From Lineus longissimus (Eukaryota > Nemertea > Pilidiophora > Heteronemertea > Lineidae): 64,000 bases of DNA. Numbering within the stretch: position 1 is the stretch's first letter; each line of letters starts with the position of its first letter. The notes beneath the pieces are model-generated. The model was not told where the DNA came from. It searched no databases and worked only from the letters and a program-made list of their open reading frames with translations. Below are positions 1 through 11,009 of the stretch, piece by piece. Position numbers and translations under genes: made by a program. The stretch is from NCBI RefSeq assembly GCF_910592395.1, contig NC_088320.1:8868001-8932000 (forward strand), read 5' to 3'.

Positions 1-378
1 CTGGTCAGCCATGTTTCAAACGCCCTTAGATATGATAGACTACCATCAGGCCACAGTGGCGCTACCGTATTCACCAATAGAGCACTGGATGTTGAGCGTA
101 GATATGAGCATCAGCTCATATAAACAGTAAATTCGCATTTTGTTGGTCTTGGGCCTAGTTTAAAGCCAACACTAATTTTAGGCATTAGATCCTGGGGGAG
201 GTAGGCCTAATCATTTTCCACCAGTTATTGACCGCAGTGTGGTAGGATTCTTTGACTTGATAATTGCCGTGAAGTAATAGGCACAACATTCAGGTCTATG
301 AGCTTCTGGACAGACTTCTTCCTCTTGGAGGGAAATATTGCTGATGCAAAATGCGGAAACTGCTAAATCTTTTGTATT
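1..378. other. unassigned AT-rich DNA upstream of transposase relic
   Basis: No open frame or repeat is recognised here. It may be the 5' part of the pogo-like element that starts at about 379, but no terminal inverted repeat was found. Confidence 0.3.
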
Positions 379-1577
379 TTGTCTTCATATTCACAACTGC
401 CATTGGACCCTGATGAGAATGATGAAACTGATGATCCTGGACTACCAATATGTCACAACAGCTATAGTGTAGCTGAAAGGTTGCGCCACGTCTTCGATTG
501 CGAACATGCGATTAAACATGGTTGGCTGCTGAATGTGGCAGAGTTTGCCAGACGCTACAGTCTGACAGTTACGCCATTGCGAAGATGGAAAGCAAATCGA
601 GAAACGTTAATGGAACAGGCCGAAGTAGGAGGGTCAGAAGCAACCACAATGGATGGTGGCCACAAGTGGAGGAGCAGGTTCACAACCGATTTCTCGAACT
701 ACGTCGTCTCGCCCTCCCCGTCCGTCTCCAGGGGTGATCAAATCCAAGCTGCTCAGCTGGAACTCAACCGCTGATGGGATGACAGTCCACGTGACGAAAG
801 ACACAACTACCTTTGTAACCGACCGGACCGGTATGAGACGGAAACGTATTGTATATCATCGCATGACAAGAGACACTTCTTCAATTCCAGCTGACGCTAA
901 TGAGCGTGTCCGCCGATTTCAAGGAAACGTCAGGGACACAGTGAGGCAATTAACATGAAAGGGGGAAAAAACGCAAGCCCATGTTGTGTTCAGAGACCAG
1001 GCTTCATTCAAGAAATTGGCGGACTTGAAAACATTTCTGAAAATGTACGTGTAATACATCATCACGATGGAAGAATCATTACACACACAAACATTGGCTT
1101 CATGAAGTCTTTTTTTCAATTCATTAGTGAACTTGAACCAAATACAAGGCTTTTACTCTTAGATCAGGTGAGACCTCACTTGGCTGATGAATTCTGTGCA
1201 CCTATTGTAGAAGCTGGTGTGCTAACTCATAACATTCCTGCCCAGTGCACATCTATGAGTCAACCTTTGGACTTGACCATTATGCGGGCATTTAAAGCCC
1301 ACGTTAGGCGCTGCTAGAAAGCCTGGAAACATACAAATACTGCAGCCGCTGGCACCGGTCTTAGAATACCCCTTTCATCTGTTCTACAGATCATCAGACG
1401 AGCTTGGGTTGACGTCCCTCCTCAATCAACACGTGCCTTTCAGGTAGCTGGACTCGTTCCCAATGAAAACGGGCAGTACAGGAATATGATTGTCTTGATG
1501 AGGAAGATGCTGAGGACAGTGATATTGCTTTTGATGACCTCGAGAATGATGATAATCCGGGTGATAATGCCTTGTAA
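379..1577 (+). pseudogene. pogo/Tigger-type (DDE_1) transposase relic
   Basis: Decayed transposase of the pogo/Tigger group, enzymes that cut and paste their own element in the nucleus. An N-terminal helix-turn-helix region (SVAERLRHVFDCEHAIKHGW, near residues 30-50) opens the first frame. After a frameshift, a CENPB-type DNA-binding region follows (QVEEQVHNRFLELRRLALPV, then RIVYHRMTRDTSSIPAD). The catalytic domain is joined directly to this, so the block holding the first catalytic aspartate is missing. The second (LLLLDQVRPHLADEF) and third (SMSQPLDLTIMRAFK) aspartate motifs are present at about 1156-1305. After an in-frame stop at 1315, homology continues (SVLQIIRRAWVDVPPQSTRA). It ends in an acidic tail (CLDEEDAEDSDIAFDDLEND) and TAA at 1577. 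Multiple frameshifts and the internal deletion make it inactive. A related relic lies at 60943-62090 on the other strand. Confidence 0.8.
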
Positions 1578-2462
1578 TTCCACTGTTCCTACGGTCAGAA
1601 ATCTGAATGTAAAAGCAAATTTTCAAAAATGGAATATACTGAATTTTTCATGGTATGAAATAAAGTGTAATTTCGGCCAGCTTTAATTCTGGTCAATTAG
1701 GCCCATTCAAAGTTATCAGAATGCATCAATACTTTATTCAAAATCCGGCTCTCTCCATGCTTTTTCAATTGACATGAAATAAACATCATCCTTTTACAGA
1801 TCAATCTGTCCTGATCGTGTCATTGTGCTTTTGGACACCCCTTTTGTACTCATTATGCATACTATAATAAGGTTTGGCCTGGCCTGGGAAAAGACCGATA
1901 AAATGCGAACTCACTGTTTCTTTGGGTTTTTTTAAAGCTTAAACCCGCAGTGGGTGTTCTTTATTCACATCCTTACTATATTACAATATTGATCTGGGAA
2001 GGGCCCATAGATTACATTAAGCTTATTCTGGGATTAGAATTTTCTACTGTCCCGCTGCGTTGACGAAGCTCGCAAAATTTAACGTACAGTTTAATTTACA
2101 TATATCCTGTTCAGCGCAATCATACTACTCGTCCAAATTGTAAATTCGTGATAACATAGGTTTCAATGGTTATAAGTTTTAAACTGCCTAAGTGGCTTGA
2201 AAATAACTAATAATATAATTGTGGCCATGGTGTAATTATTCTGACGGTCACCATTGTTTAATATCGAAGGCCAGCTCATCACATCGTTTCTCAATACACG
2301 CATGGTTTTAATACTAGCAAAGCAGGAAATTTGTTCTAGTATACCGTACTTCTATGATTTGTATGAATGAACACCGCACGCAGAACTCTTGAAATCGAGG
2401 TTGCAGTGCGAACCTCGAAAGAGACACTGTTCTCTAGCCAGTTTTGGGCATGATCAAAGGCC
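1578..2462. other. unassigned non-coding DNA
   Basis: Follows the transposase stop. Nothing recognisable on either strand. Part of it may be the 3' non-coding part of the pogo-like element. Confidence 0.3.
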
Positions 2463-2609
2463 TCATTCATTCTCCGGCGCAGTGGATAGTAGTGATAGTA
2501 GTCCTTCACTATGCTTGAATGTTATCGCTGCTTCGGAGAATGACTCGGTCACATTTTAGCATAGTGTAGGACTACTGTCACTACTGTCCACGACGCCGGA
2601 GAATGAATG
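2463..2609. repeat. hairpin MITE-like inverted repeat
   Basis: Two arms of about 52 bp (2463-2514 and 2558-2609) are reverse complements with only a few mismatches, separated by about 43 bp. Both arms share the ends CATTCTCCGGCG and the inner block AGCATAGTG. A full hairpin of this size with no coding content fits a fold-back MITE. No target duplication was established. Confidence 0.75.
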
Positions 2610-3169
2610 CGAGTTTGAATATCGTTTTTGAAATTCCTAGACTCAAATGGAAGCGACGCTCTGATTGGGCGCACTTATTGCTGCGCTTGCTATTTCACCA
2701 AATGAGGGTTTGTGTGCAGGGCCGGGGAAGCAAACATTAACCCCTGATTTCCTCAGGATGCTGTATTATATAACAAAACAGCAACAAAATGAGCCGTGAT
2801 GTGACAAAGGGGGAAACGATCGCTCTGTTTGCCAACGCTGCACAAACAAAAAGGACAAGCACAAAAAAAGGCAAGCACAAAAAGGCAAGAGTCTACTTAA
2901 AAACACTACCGGTTCTTCATTTGTGGTCAAACCCAAATCGATACATCCAATCAGCGTCAAACCGCTGTCGCAGCAAAATATGCGCAGGCAGGGTAAACGT
3001 ATTTTACCTCCACTTAAAAAAGGTTCATTACGTTTCGAGAGCCCTTGATCCCTATTCGATTTATATGTTATCTAAGCGTGAGCCTAATTCCTCATCCCAA
3101 ACAATAGCAAGGAGGCTGTTCCATAGATCAGCCGTCCTCCCTATTACTAATCCAACGGAGAGTAGCAGG
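2610..3169. other. unassigned DNA
   Basis: A short open frame at 2789-3175 has no recognised similarity and low-complexity Lys/Thr composition; it is probably chance. No other feature seen. Confidence 0.25.
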
Positions 3170-4090
3170 GCTTAAAACACCTCCTTTGAGTTGAGGATAT
3201 GAGTCACTGCTGCTTTGTGTGATTATTACATAACCAGGTGTGTATAAACAAGCCTAATTCTAGTGTAGCTAGGACTACTCTGACATGAAGCATGGTTTAT
3301 TTTTGAAAATAGTGACTTTGATGAACATAAATTTTACAAAGATTATAAAAGTTATTTTGTTCTTAGGACGTTTTATGTTTGGATCACATTTTGTTAGAAC
3401 TTCGACAGACTGATTATTAGGTTTGTGACAACATGACTATATGAGCAGTTTTTGCAGTGAAATGTCTCATCTTACAAAAAAGAGGATTTGTAAGCACTCT
3501 CTTTGCATTAACTTACACAATATATAGGGCCAAATTCATAAAGGGTGTTTAAGGGTTAGACGTGTGTAACTTCTCTCTAATCAGTTTCAGGGCCTATTCA
3601 TATTCTGTGGAGATTTACATGACGGACCTGAACCTGTCTATTCAGTAGTTAAACGCTGTTTTGAGCTAAACGCCCTTTATGAATTTGGGCCGTGTTTCAG
3701 GTTTGGTCGAAGTCTTGCCTGAATTGCGTTGAAACCGCTGTCAGATTGATGACTTTAAATGCCTGAACAAGAGTATATATGCTGTTTTGCCTAGAGATCA
3801 TTTATTTTTGTAGAAAAAATGGTTTTGTAAACCCAACTTTCACAAAGAAACCACAAAAACTAGTGGAATGTCGCAAACGTTATTCTGAGGACGCTTTGTG
3901 TTTGGGTGAATTTTGTTCAAACTTTGACTGACTGATGATTGGGTTTGTGTGAACATGAATTTATGAGCAATTATGGTAGTGAAATGTCTCATTTCACAAA
4001 AAAGGGGATTTGTGAACACTATCTTTGCATAATCTACAAATGGAGAGCTAGAAAAGTAAAGAGGACATTCCTCTTTTACGGACATTCCCC
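3170..4090 (-). repeat. dispersed about 0.5 kb repeat, two diverged tandem units
   Basis: Blocks around 3459 and 3979 (sharing GTGAAATGTCTCAT and GGATTTGT, then ACTNTCTTTGCAT) recur about 520 bp apart. The same sequence, in the opposite orientation, forms 28740-29660 and 55085-55630. The repeat is non-coding and each locus holds more than one unit. It is interrupted at 3537 by a small inverted-repeat element. Confidence 0.7.
3537..3691. repeat. 155 bp MITE with 25 bp terminal inverted repeats
   Basis: Begins GGGCCAAATTCATAAAGGGT and ends with a near-perfect reverse complement at 3667-3691. No coding capacity. A second copy at 4089-4232 has lost its left end. Both copies lie at the edge of the same dispersed repeat unit, so the MITE may travel as part of it. 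Confidence 0.75.
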
Positions 4091-4232
4091 TTAGGGTTAG
4101 ACGTGTGTAACTTCTATCTAATTAGTTTCAGGGCCTATTCATATTCTGTGAAGATGCACATAAAGGACTTGAATATGTATATGCAGTAGTTAAACGTTGT
4201 TTTAAGCTAAACTCTCTTCATGAATTTGGCCC
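4089..4232. repeat. second, left-truncated copy of the 155 bp MITE
   Basis: Matches 3550-3691 closely (AGGGTTAGACGTGTGTAACT at its start, CATGAATTTGGCCC at its end), lacking the left inverted repeat. Confidence 0.7.
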
Positions 4233-5244
4233 ATTGAATCTATAACAACAAATTGTTTCCGGACAACTCCTGCGTAACTGCTTGGCCATTTGTTGGCAGA
4301 GAGCACTGGCCACTTTTCTGGGATGGTAGGTGATGTTGAAGTTGTGCATGTGGGGTTCGAATTTTTTCAGTAACGTAACTATTTTGCAGAATAAATCACT
4401 GCAGGGAAGCCTCCGAGTTTGCCCGGCGAACTCGATCAGGACCCCTCCACTTTTGTTTTAATTGTGTGGCTCTCATGCTTTGAATCAAGTAAAACACTTT
4501 TGAGGAAAGTGGTAAATCATTGATACGGTGGCTTTGTGTCCTAAAAATGTCGTTTCCGTTAAATAGGTCCGTCCAGTAGCCATTGCGCTGAAATAACACG
4601 CAATGTTTATAAAAACATCATCCGTCATCCTCTTAGATATAACGTTTAAAAGACAGGATTTTTTTCTTCTATATACCCCGATTTATAAAACAGTCTCAGA
4701 AATAAACATCGATGAGGGCTATTCGGCAAATAGATAAAGGAAATTAAACACGATTAATGCTATAAACCAACTTGTGATGTACATCATGCAGACTCATTAC
4801 CGAAAAGGTTGCATTTCAATGCTTGTGTCGCCTAACAACGACCGCGTTGGTATCACTTACCTATTTGGAATTCAGCAAGGAATGACCACTTGACCTATTA
4901 GAAAGAACGGTCCAATTTGTCAGATGCATAGTTGGCATGCTTTCTACAATTTTAACGCTTTTCACTTCTTTTTGGTCAATTACCGCGGGATTATTCTTCA
5001 GCATGCAGATTGATTAGCTTCTGTGTGCTGGCTTGCTGACGTGTACCATTATTTTTACTTTTTCACCAGGTTAAATTATCGCCTCAAGCAATAACCCAAA
5101 TGCCATTGAAGAAAAAAAAATGGCTGTTATGTTTCGCTACCTGCCATTATAAAGTTTGACTTGAAGCGATAATCGCCCGTCCGCCTACAGTAGTCATGTC
5201 TAGACTATATGTTAAGGGCAACGATTCATGACGGGGTAGGGTGT
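4233..5244. other. unassigned DNA
   Basis: Nothing firm. A 67-codon frame at 4396-4599 on the minus strand has an uncommon basic composition (KQKWRGPDRVRRA) but I do not recognise it. Confidence 0.25.
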
Positions 5245-5544
5245 ACGTATATGGCTGGCGCGAGGGGACAGAATTCATAATTATGCCACGACATAAATCG
5301 GAATTGTGGTGCACCATAAATCAACAAATCAATTCCTCGGATCTCGTGAATTATGCCGCGGCATAATTAGGAATTGTGGACGGAAGTGTCATTTATGGAG
5401 GACGGAAGTGCGATTTATGCCGCACCATAAATAAAACGATTGCCAATTTCTGATTGGTTTAATTATTAATTATGCCACACCACAATTAAGATTTATGCCG
5501 TTGCATAATTCTGAAATCTGTCCACTCGCGCCAGCCATATACGT
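5245..5544. repeat. 300 bp MITE with about 60 bp inverted repeats and internal subrepeats
   Basis: The left end ACGTATATGGCTGGCGCGAG and the right end are reverse complements for about 60 bp. The palindrome includes TATA at each end, so the exact border and a TA target duplication cannot be separated. The interior is made of short ATTATGCC / GGAATTGTGG words in both orientations. No coding content. Confidence 0.8.
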
Positions 5545-5624
5545 GCGTGCTTTGGGGTGCGTGCGTGAGTTAGGTGTGTGGGGGAGGCAGTGATTGGAAT
5601 AGGGGTGTTGGTGGCCCTGTTACA

Positions 5625-5830
5625 ACTGATTAGGAGACATTGCCTGATTAAGTGACCAAATCGAACCGTAAGTGACAAAAAATCAACCGATAAGGTGACC
5701 GAACCGAATAGAGACTTAAATTAAGCGATTAGAATGACCCACACTCCAATCCTTTACTTGACTCCCAACTGCTCGATTAAGTATCCCAACCGAATAAGTG
5801 ACCCAAAACCAACTGATAAAGTGACGAAAT
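5625..5830. repeat. degenerate minisatellite
   Basis: Words of the form AACCGATAAGTGACC recur with much variation about every 15-20 bp. Too decayed to fix a unit length. Confidence 0.4.
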
Positions 5831-6147
5831 ATGATTTTTTTTTCTTCGGTCTTCTGTACGGTTAATCAGTGGGCCCCGTTTCTTTAACGCTATGGCTAGA
5901 TTTTGAAGTCTTTCGTTCTGCCCAGTCACCTCCTATTCTACATAAGTAGTTTTCATCAACAAATTGCACAATAAAGGACATATTCAAAATCTGACTGAAT
6001 CATCGCGCTTTTCCGATGTTGACTCCATGCATCGACCCTTTCCACATGGAACGATGCACTAGTTATAAGGCGTTTCCTGGAGATCTACCCTGTGACGTCT
6101 GGGTGCTGATATCGATTTTTTCGACGTCACACTGATGGCGCTTGATT

Positions 6148-7333
6148 GGTGTCTTGCACATTCGCCTAAACCACATTCGCCTGAACCTTTTTCACCTAAT
6201 CCACATTCGCCTAATTTCACTTTCGCCGAATTCCGTTATCGCCGAATTCCTTTTTCGCCTAATCCACATTCGCCTAATTCCCCTTTCGCCTAATTCCATT
6301 TTCGCCTAATCCTTTCTCGCCTAATCCTTTTTCGCCTATTCCATATTCCCCTAATTTTGGCATATACCTAACCCCCCTGTGGCACATAAAATGGGTCGTT
6401 CCAAAATGCCATCTCTTGTGGTCAGTGATCTTAGCTTGGGTTATGGAATATTCTTAATCATAATATGGACCATTCCTTTTCAAAAAGCCATTTCCTTGGT
6501 TCAGTGATCTTAGCTTGGGTTATCCATAAAATGGACCATTCCTTTTCCAAAGGCCATCACTCAAGTTAAGTGATCTTAGCTTGGGTTGACAGCTTTTCCA
6601 CCCCTTTGAATAAATGATGAATCATAAATTATTTTTTTCTCTTACATAATTTGTGCTGATGCCTTTACTGATGCTTTTACCTGTCTAAACAAATTGAGAT
6701 GGAATCGATCATATATCTTGATTTGATTGATGTCAAAAAGATTATGAATTGTACATTAATGCGCACACTTCTTTTTTCTGGGTTGAAAAGCATCAGTTAC
6801 TAGCAATAAACCCTCTGAGCCCCATCCACTACCCCCCCCCCCCTCAAGTTAGGGCAACCCCTTAGTAACAGGACCTGATATTCAGAGATCCCCGCATCAC
6901 TTAAAAACTACTCTCCATAGTCTATACCTTGGGACTCGATTATTAAAATAATGAGCCGGTGATTTAAAAAAATAGTCTACCGTATAGCTCAAAATCCCTC
7001 CCCCAACCCTAACACCTGGCACAGGAATCTTAACCCCTCTGACTGGAAGGGTCCAAGTGATAGGGGTGGTACCTGTTGAGCGAATATGGAATTAGGCGAA
7101 AAAGGAATTAGGCGAAAAAGGAATAGACGAATGTGGAACTAGGCGAAAGTGGAATTAGGCGAAAAAGGAATAGGCGAGAAAGGAATTAGGCGAAAATGGA
7201 ATTAGGCAAATGTGGATTAGGCGAAAAAGGAATAGGCGAATGTGGATTAGGCGAAAGTGGAATAGGCGAATGTGGATTTTTTAGGCGAAAGTGGAATTAG
7301 GCGAAAAAGGATTAGGCGAATGCGGCATAAACC
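6148..7333 (+). mobile_element. fold-back element with terminal iteron arrays (copy 1)
   Basis: Both ends are arrays of a 14-16 bp unit with core TTCGCCTAATTCC, about 13 units at 6157-6355 and about 17 in inverted orientation at 7078-7325. Between them is a 720 bp non-coding core. GCTTGATT lies directly on both sides (6140-6147 and 7334-7341; 9 bp if the preceding C is counted). The uninterrupted site is seen in a related element at 49510-49525. Element ends are GGTGTCTTGC and GCATAAACC. The architecture resembles Drosophila FB and sea-urchin TU fold-back elements, as known for those families. It has no transposase, so it must be moved by another element's enzyme. Confidence 0.85.
6383..6592 (+). 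repeat. three internal imperfect repeats in fold-back core
   Basis: Three units of about 65-70 bp each contain GTGATCTTAGCTTGGGTT preceded by a GCCAT block. They lie just inside the left iteron array and recur in the second copy at 35405-35610. Confidence 0.7.
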
Positions 7334-7440
7334 GCTTGATTACCCTGCAACTGCGACGATAAATGGAAATGACGTTGCGTCTTAATTCGTGAACTGGGAT
7401 CACGGCGAGCACTCGCCTGGCGGGAAAGGCATTTCGCGGC

Positions 7441-8460
7441 GGTAGTTGATAGAGCCTGGAATCGGTGAAACGTTGGAACCAGTGATAAACCTTGGAATAG
7501 TCAGTACTAAACCGTGGAATCACTGTGCAAGAACCGCGTGAAATCGGGTGCGTTCCTTCCACGATTTATGCCCTTCCAACTGCCAATCTCGTCCCAGCTG
7601 ACTTTATTGATAGCAATTTGCCAGTAGTTCCAGAAACCACCTTTTTGTGGAGGATGACGTCATCACGGAATGATCATGGAATCTAATGATTTATTTTCAA
7701 TGAAAGCAAAAGAAAGGTTTTGTGATTGTTTTGTATTCCATATACTAAAATAAAACGTTTTTATTAGAAGAATCATTTTGTATATATAATGCTCTGATTA
7801 AGCTTGGTAGATAGGACAAACATGCACACGGGAATCACTAAAAAAGTGTCCGCTTAGAACTGGTGACATAACGAAAAGATATCTACATCCCTCGATGTGT
7901 ACATGAAGATGTACGAAATCGCTCACAGCGAAGGAATTTGTTCACATTTTTCATCTCCAAACCCGGCTAAAACCTTCGGTAATAAACCTTCATCTACGTT
8001 TCTTGTCATGTTTAAGATGATGTACGGATATTAAAGTGCCAGCCGGTACTGCATGATGTAGTCAATCTTCTCTGTATCACCCTGTATGATCACGCCGCTC
8101 CGTAGTTCAAATAGGCCCCGTGTGGTGGCGTAGCAAGCGGAGCGGTGATTGGTTCATATTATGGGTGTATAGTGGGCGTGTCGTGACGTGCATGCCCATA
8201 TTTGGGAGATCAGTAATGTACACTGGAGGCGAGGTATGACTGGGTTGTTCTAAAATATAGATTGTTGAATCGGATATGCGACTTATTTCTAAACTCCGTC
8301 AAATTCCGTTCTGATCATGTAAAAATAATCTCCAAATATTGATTCGTAACCACCTTAGGTTCAAATCGCATTATTTCATGTTTTTATGCATTTTTAGCAC
8401 TGATTCCAAGGTTTATCACTGGTTCCAAGGTTTCAATGATTCCAAGCTTTATCAACTACC
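7441..8460. mobile_element. 1,020 bp element with about 65 bp inverted repeats and 10 bp target duplication
   Basis: The left end GGTAGTTGATAGAGCCTGGA and the right end (to 8460) are reverse complements over about 65 bp, each holding repeated TTGGAATC/TTGGAACC words. The flanks are ATTTCGCGGC (7431-7440) and ATTTCGCGAC (8461-8470), a 10 bp direct duplication with one difference. Long inverted repeats and a 9-10 bp duplication are typical of Mutator-like elements, but no transposase is present. The interior holds nothing recognisable. Confidence 0.75.
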
Positions 8461-8631
8461 ATTTCGCGACAGGTTTTGTGCGTACTAGAAATAACAAATA
8501 ACGCGGTTTTTTTACTGTCTGAGAGTTGAAACATAATTGGAAAAGCATCAAACACCTTTAGGAAAATAGTTTACTGATAAAACCAGAGGAAGAACAAACA
8601 TGCTGCAATTAAAAGCCGCCAATTCATTTAA

Positions 8632-9267
8632 GTCAAATTTAAGAGTTTGACGATATTAAGATACTTTTCAAGTTCACACGGATCAAACTCTTAAATTTCA
8701 CCAAAAGTGGCACCTGCTGTCAACATTTGTCTAAGAGTCTTTACCAAGACATCCCAATATGTTGACAACAATGATTAGGTTCAGATAGACCTACCTTAAC
8801 GTCGTAAAGTTGGGTCAGTGTTATAAAACACATCTAAGCCTAAATGGCCCCTGGTCATGTTATATCTTTATTCATAAAGCACTGATTGAGCAACATGTCT
8901 TTCTCCATGTATGCGTTTAACGCCTCGTATTTAGCATGCCTTCGTTATTTTACGCCGAAACCTCGTCGCACTGGTAACCACAGAAATCGAGGGCGCATTC
9001 CTCCGCGATTACTCTTGATCGTCAATAAAAAATCTGAAATACCCGTGATTTATCTCTGATCTTCCTAAAAGAGGAAACCATCTGAATGTTCATGAGCTCC
9101 ACACAGGGCCATTGGAGGAACTGCTAATGAGTCATAAATAGTTGAGTGGTGTGTCATGGGAAAATCCAAAATAGTGAAAGAAGGGGGGGGGGTATTTGCA
9201 TAAAACTAGTCCCTTGCCAAAGAATACACATGAATTAAAAGAAATATAGCACAATCAATTGAACTCT
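8632..9267. other. unassigned DNA with a perfect 16 bp inverted repeat
   Basis: AAATTTAAGAGTTTGA at 8635-8650 is exactly reverse-complemented at 8683-8698. The rest holds only a run of ten G near 9183 and no coding similarity. Confidence 0.4.
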
Positions 9268-10549
9268 CAATATAATGGGCGAATTTTTTCTGAAGTATGT
9301 TTGTTCTTCTTCTGGTTCATTTGTAAACTATTGTTCTGAAGGTGTTTGATGCTTTTCCAATTTTGTTTCAGCTCTTAGATAGTAGAAAAACGCGTTATTC
9401 GTTATTTTTAGCGGCTGTTATAAAACGCGGATTCCGCGGAAATCCTTGGAAAAATCACAGAGCCGCCAGTAAATACGCGCATGATATTTAATGATAATTA
9501 TATTATACAAATAACAACATAAATCATAAATCGGAGGCAAGAACTACCAGTTATCTGCACATTTCATCGGTCAGATTTTAATCCTCTGGAGCGCCATTCA
9601 TGCCATTCCGATCGACTCTTCTCTCTTTTTTTCTTGGTGTTGATAAACTTTGCATGTTATCTTCGACACCACCGTGGTTCCTTCCCTAACGGAACACATT
9701 ACGAGGCTGCTTTCAAGCTAGTGTGATTGATGCCCAGATTGATGTACGTTACGGTATATGCCTTCTTCTATATAAGTCGATGACGAACTGAATTCTGGTC
9801 TACGAATTTTTTTTAGGACAATCTCCTTGCAGCTCGAACCTAACCAACCATATGCGACTGCACATTGGAGTCTATTTTAAGCAATCACAAAAACTTACTT
9901 CGCGGCCCGTCTAGAGTATAAGTTTATTTCCAACCACAAGGTGCTTGTGATTTACGACGGATACAGCGCACCATATAACGGGGATTCCCAAAGACCTTGT
10001 CACCAGGAGTACTTCATGCGCACAACAATGCACACTACTAATATGAAAAACTCTCACCTGCGGTTCAGGTAGCCACCCTGTCGCCAAGTTAGATTTTTCC
10101 GCGGATTTCCGCGGAATCCGCGTTTTATAACAGCCGTATTTTTAGTACCCTCAAGTCCTGGCGCGAAACATATTTCCCGCCACGTAAGTAGACGCCGAGA
10201 TCAGAGTTCACGTCACTCCGCTATTACGACGCAACGTCATTTCCATTATCGTCGCAGTAGCCGGGTAATCAAGCGCCATCAGTGCGACGTCGGAAAAATC
10301 GCTATCAACACCAAGACGACACAGGGTCGATACATGTCTCCAGGACACTCCAAACTAGTGCATCGTTCCACATGGAAAGGATCGACGCATGGAGAGCTAA
10401 CTCGGTTCAAAGTTGACAACGGAAAAACGTGACAATTCAGTCAGATTTAGAAAAAAAATCGTCTAATTTTTTACTTATGTAGAATAGGAGGTGACTGGGC
10501 AGCCGCCAGCTGGCTAATATTCCCCTTCATAATACCAATGGTCCTTTAA
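9268..10549. mobile_element. TTAA element (copy b), interrupted by a 725 bp element
   Basis: Inverted relative to copy a. The left end (ATAATGGGCG near 9272) is decayed, and the right end reads ATACCAATGGTCCTTTAA with TTAA at 10546-10549. It abuts copy c at the same TTAA. Interior segments match 49343-49793 in reverse (GCGCGAA, CGTTATTCGTTATTTT). The insertion occupies 9412-10136. Confidence 0.7.
9412..10136. mobile_element. 725 bp inverted-repeat element with 9 bp target duplication
   Basis: Begins CGGCTGTTATAAAACGCGGA and ends with its reverse complement; the inverted repeat runs about 45 bp and includes repeated CCGCGGA blocks. TATTTTTAG flanks it exactly on both sides (9403-9411 and 10137-10145). 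The related element at 49650-49670 shows the site without it. A second copy begins at 63634. There is no coding capacity. Confidence 0.85.
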
Positions 10550-10630
10550 AGGAATGGGCGGCTTTTTATTTCAAATGGTTGATTCTTCTCACGTTTTATT
10601 AGCACACTATACTTCTGAAAGTTTTGACCA

Positions 10631-10862
10631 ATTCATCCTTGCATTGCTGAATGATTGTTACCATGGTTACCTATGTTAAATAACCAATGTAACTGTATGA
10701 TGTTCAGGTTCGTCCGGATGGACGGCCAGCCAATTTTCACGAAATAAAGCGGGAGTTTGTTTAACTCTGTCAATATATTAATCTTAATTCGCTGTTCCTC
10801 TTACCGGTCTCCACCGGGTAACAATAAAGTAAATCAAATTAAATTAAATTGAATTAAATTTT
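10631..10862 (+). repeat. probable 5'-truncated LINE 3' tail
   Basis: Extra sequence within copy c that ends CCGGGTAACAATAAAGTAAA followed by a degenerate (AAATT)n run. A short non-coding segment with a terminal simple repeat is typical of truncated non-LTR retrotransposon insertions. No target duplication was identified. Confidence 0.45.
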
Positions 10863-11009
10863 AATTTTAATCTTAGGTGTAAGAAAAACACGATTTTCCT
10901 TAATCTTCACTTTCAAAGGGTCAATAAATTCCTGGCCTAGTATTTCTTTCCCGCTCCCGGAAGCCGGCAGAATTCCGCGACGTCATTTCGATCTCATCTC
11001 GTCAACAGG

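Larger units (their letters stand above)
5884..8631. mobile_element. TTAA-flanked element (copy a) carrying two nested insertions
   Basis: TTAA at 5884-5887 and at 8628-8631 bracket sequence shared with copies at 10546-12059, 25506-26088, 49343-49793 and 54141-54903. The shared interior includes CAGTCACCTCCTATTCTA near 5922 and AAAAGCCGCC near the right end. The family has no coding capacity; TTAA target sites are typical of piggyBac and Kolobok DNA transposons, and I cannot tell which. Two separate elements inserted later at 6148-7333 and 7441-8460. Removing both leaves a host of about 540 bp, close to the intact copies. Confidence 0.75.

Noticed and set aside
4396-4599. 67-codon minus-strand frame with WRGPDRVRRA
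   Set aside because: Composition is suggestive of a retroelement, but no named motif is visible and no neighbouring frame continues it.
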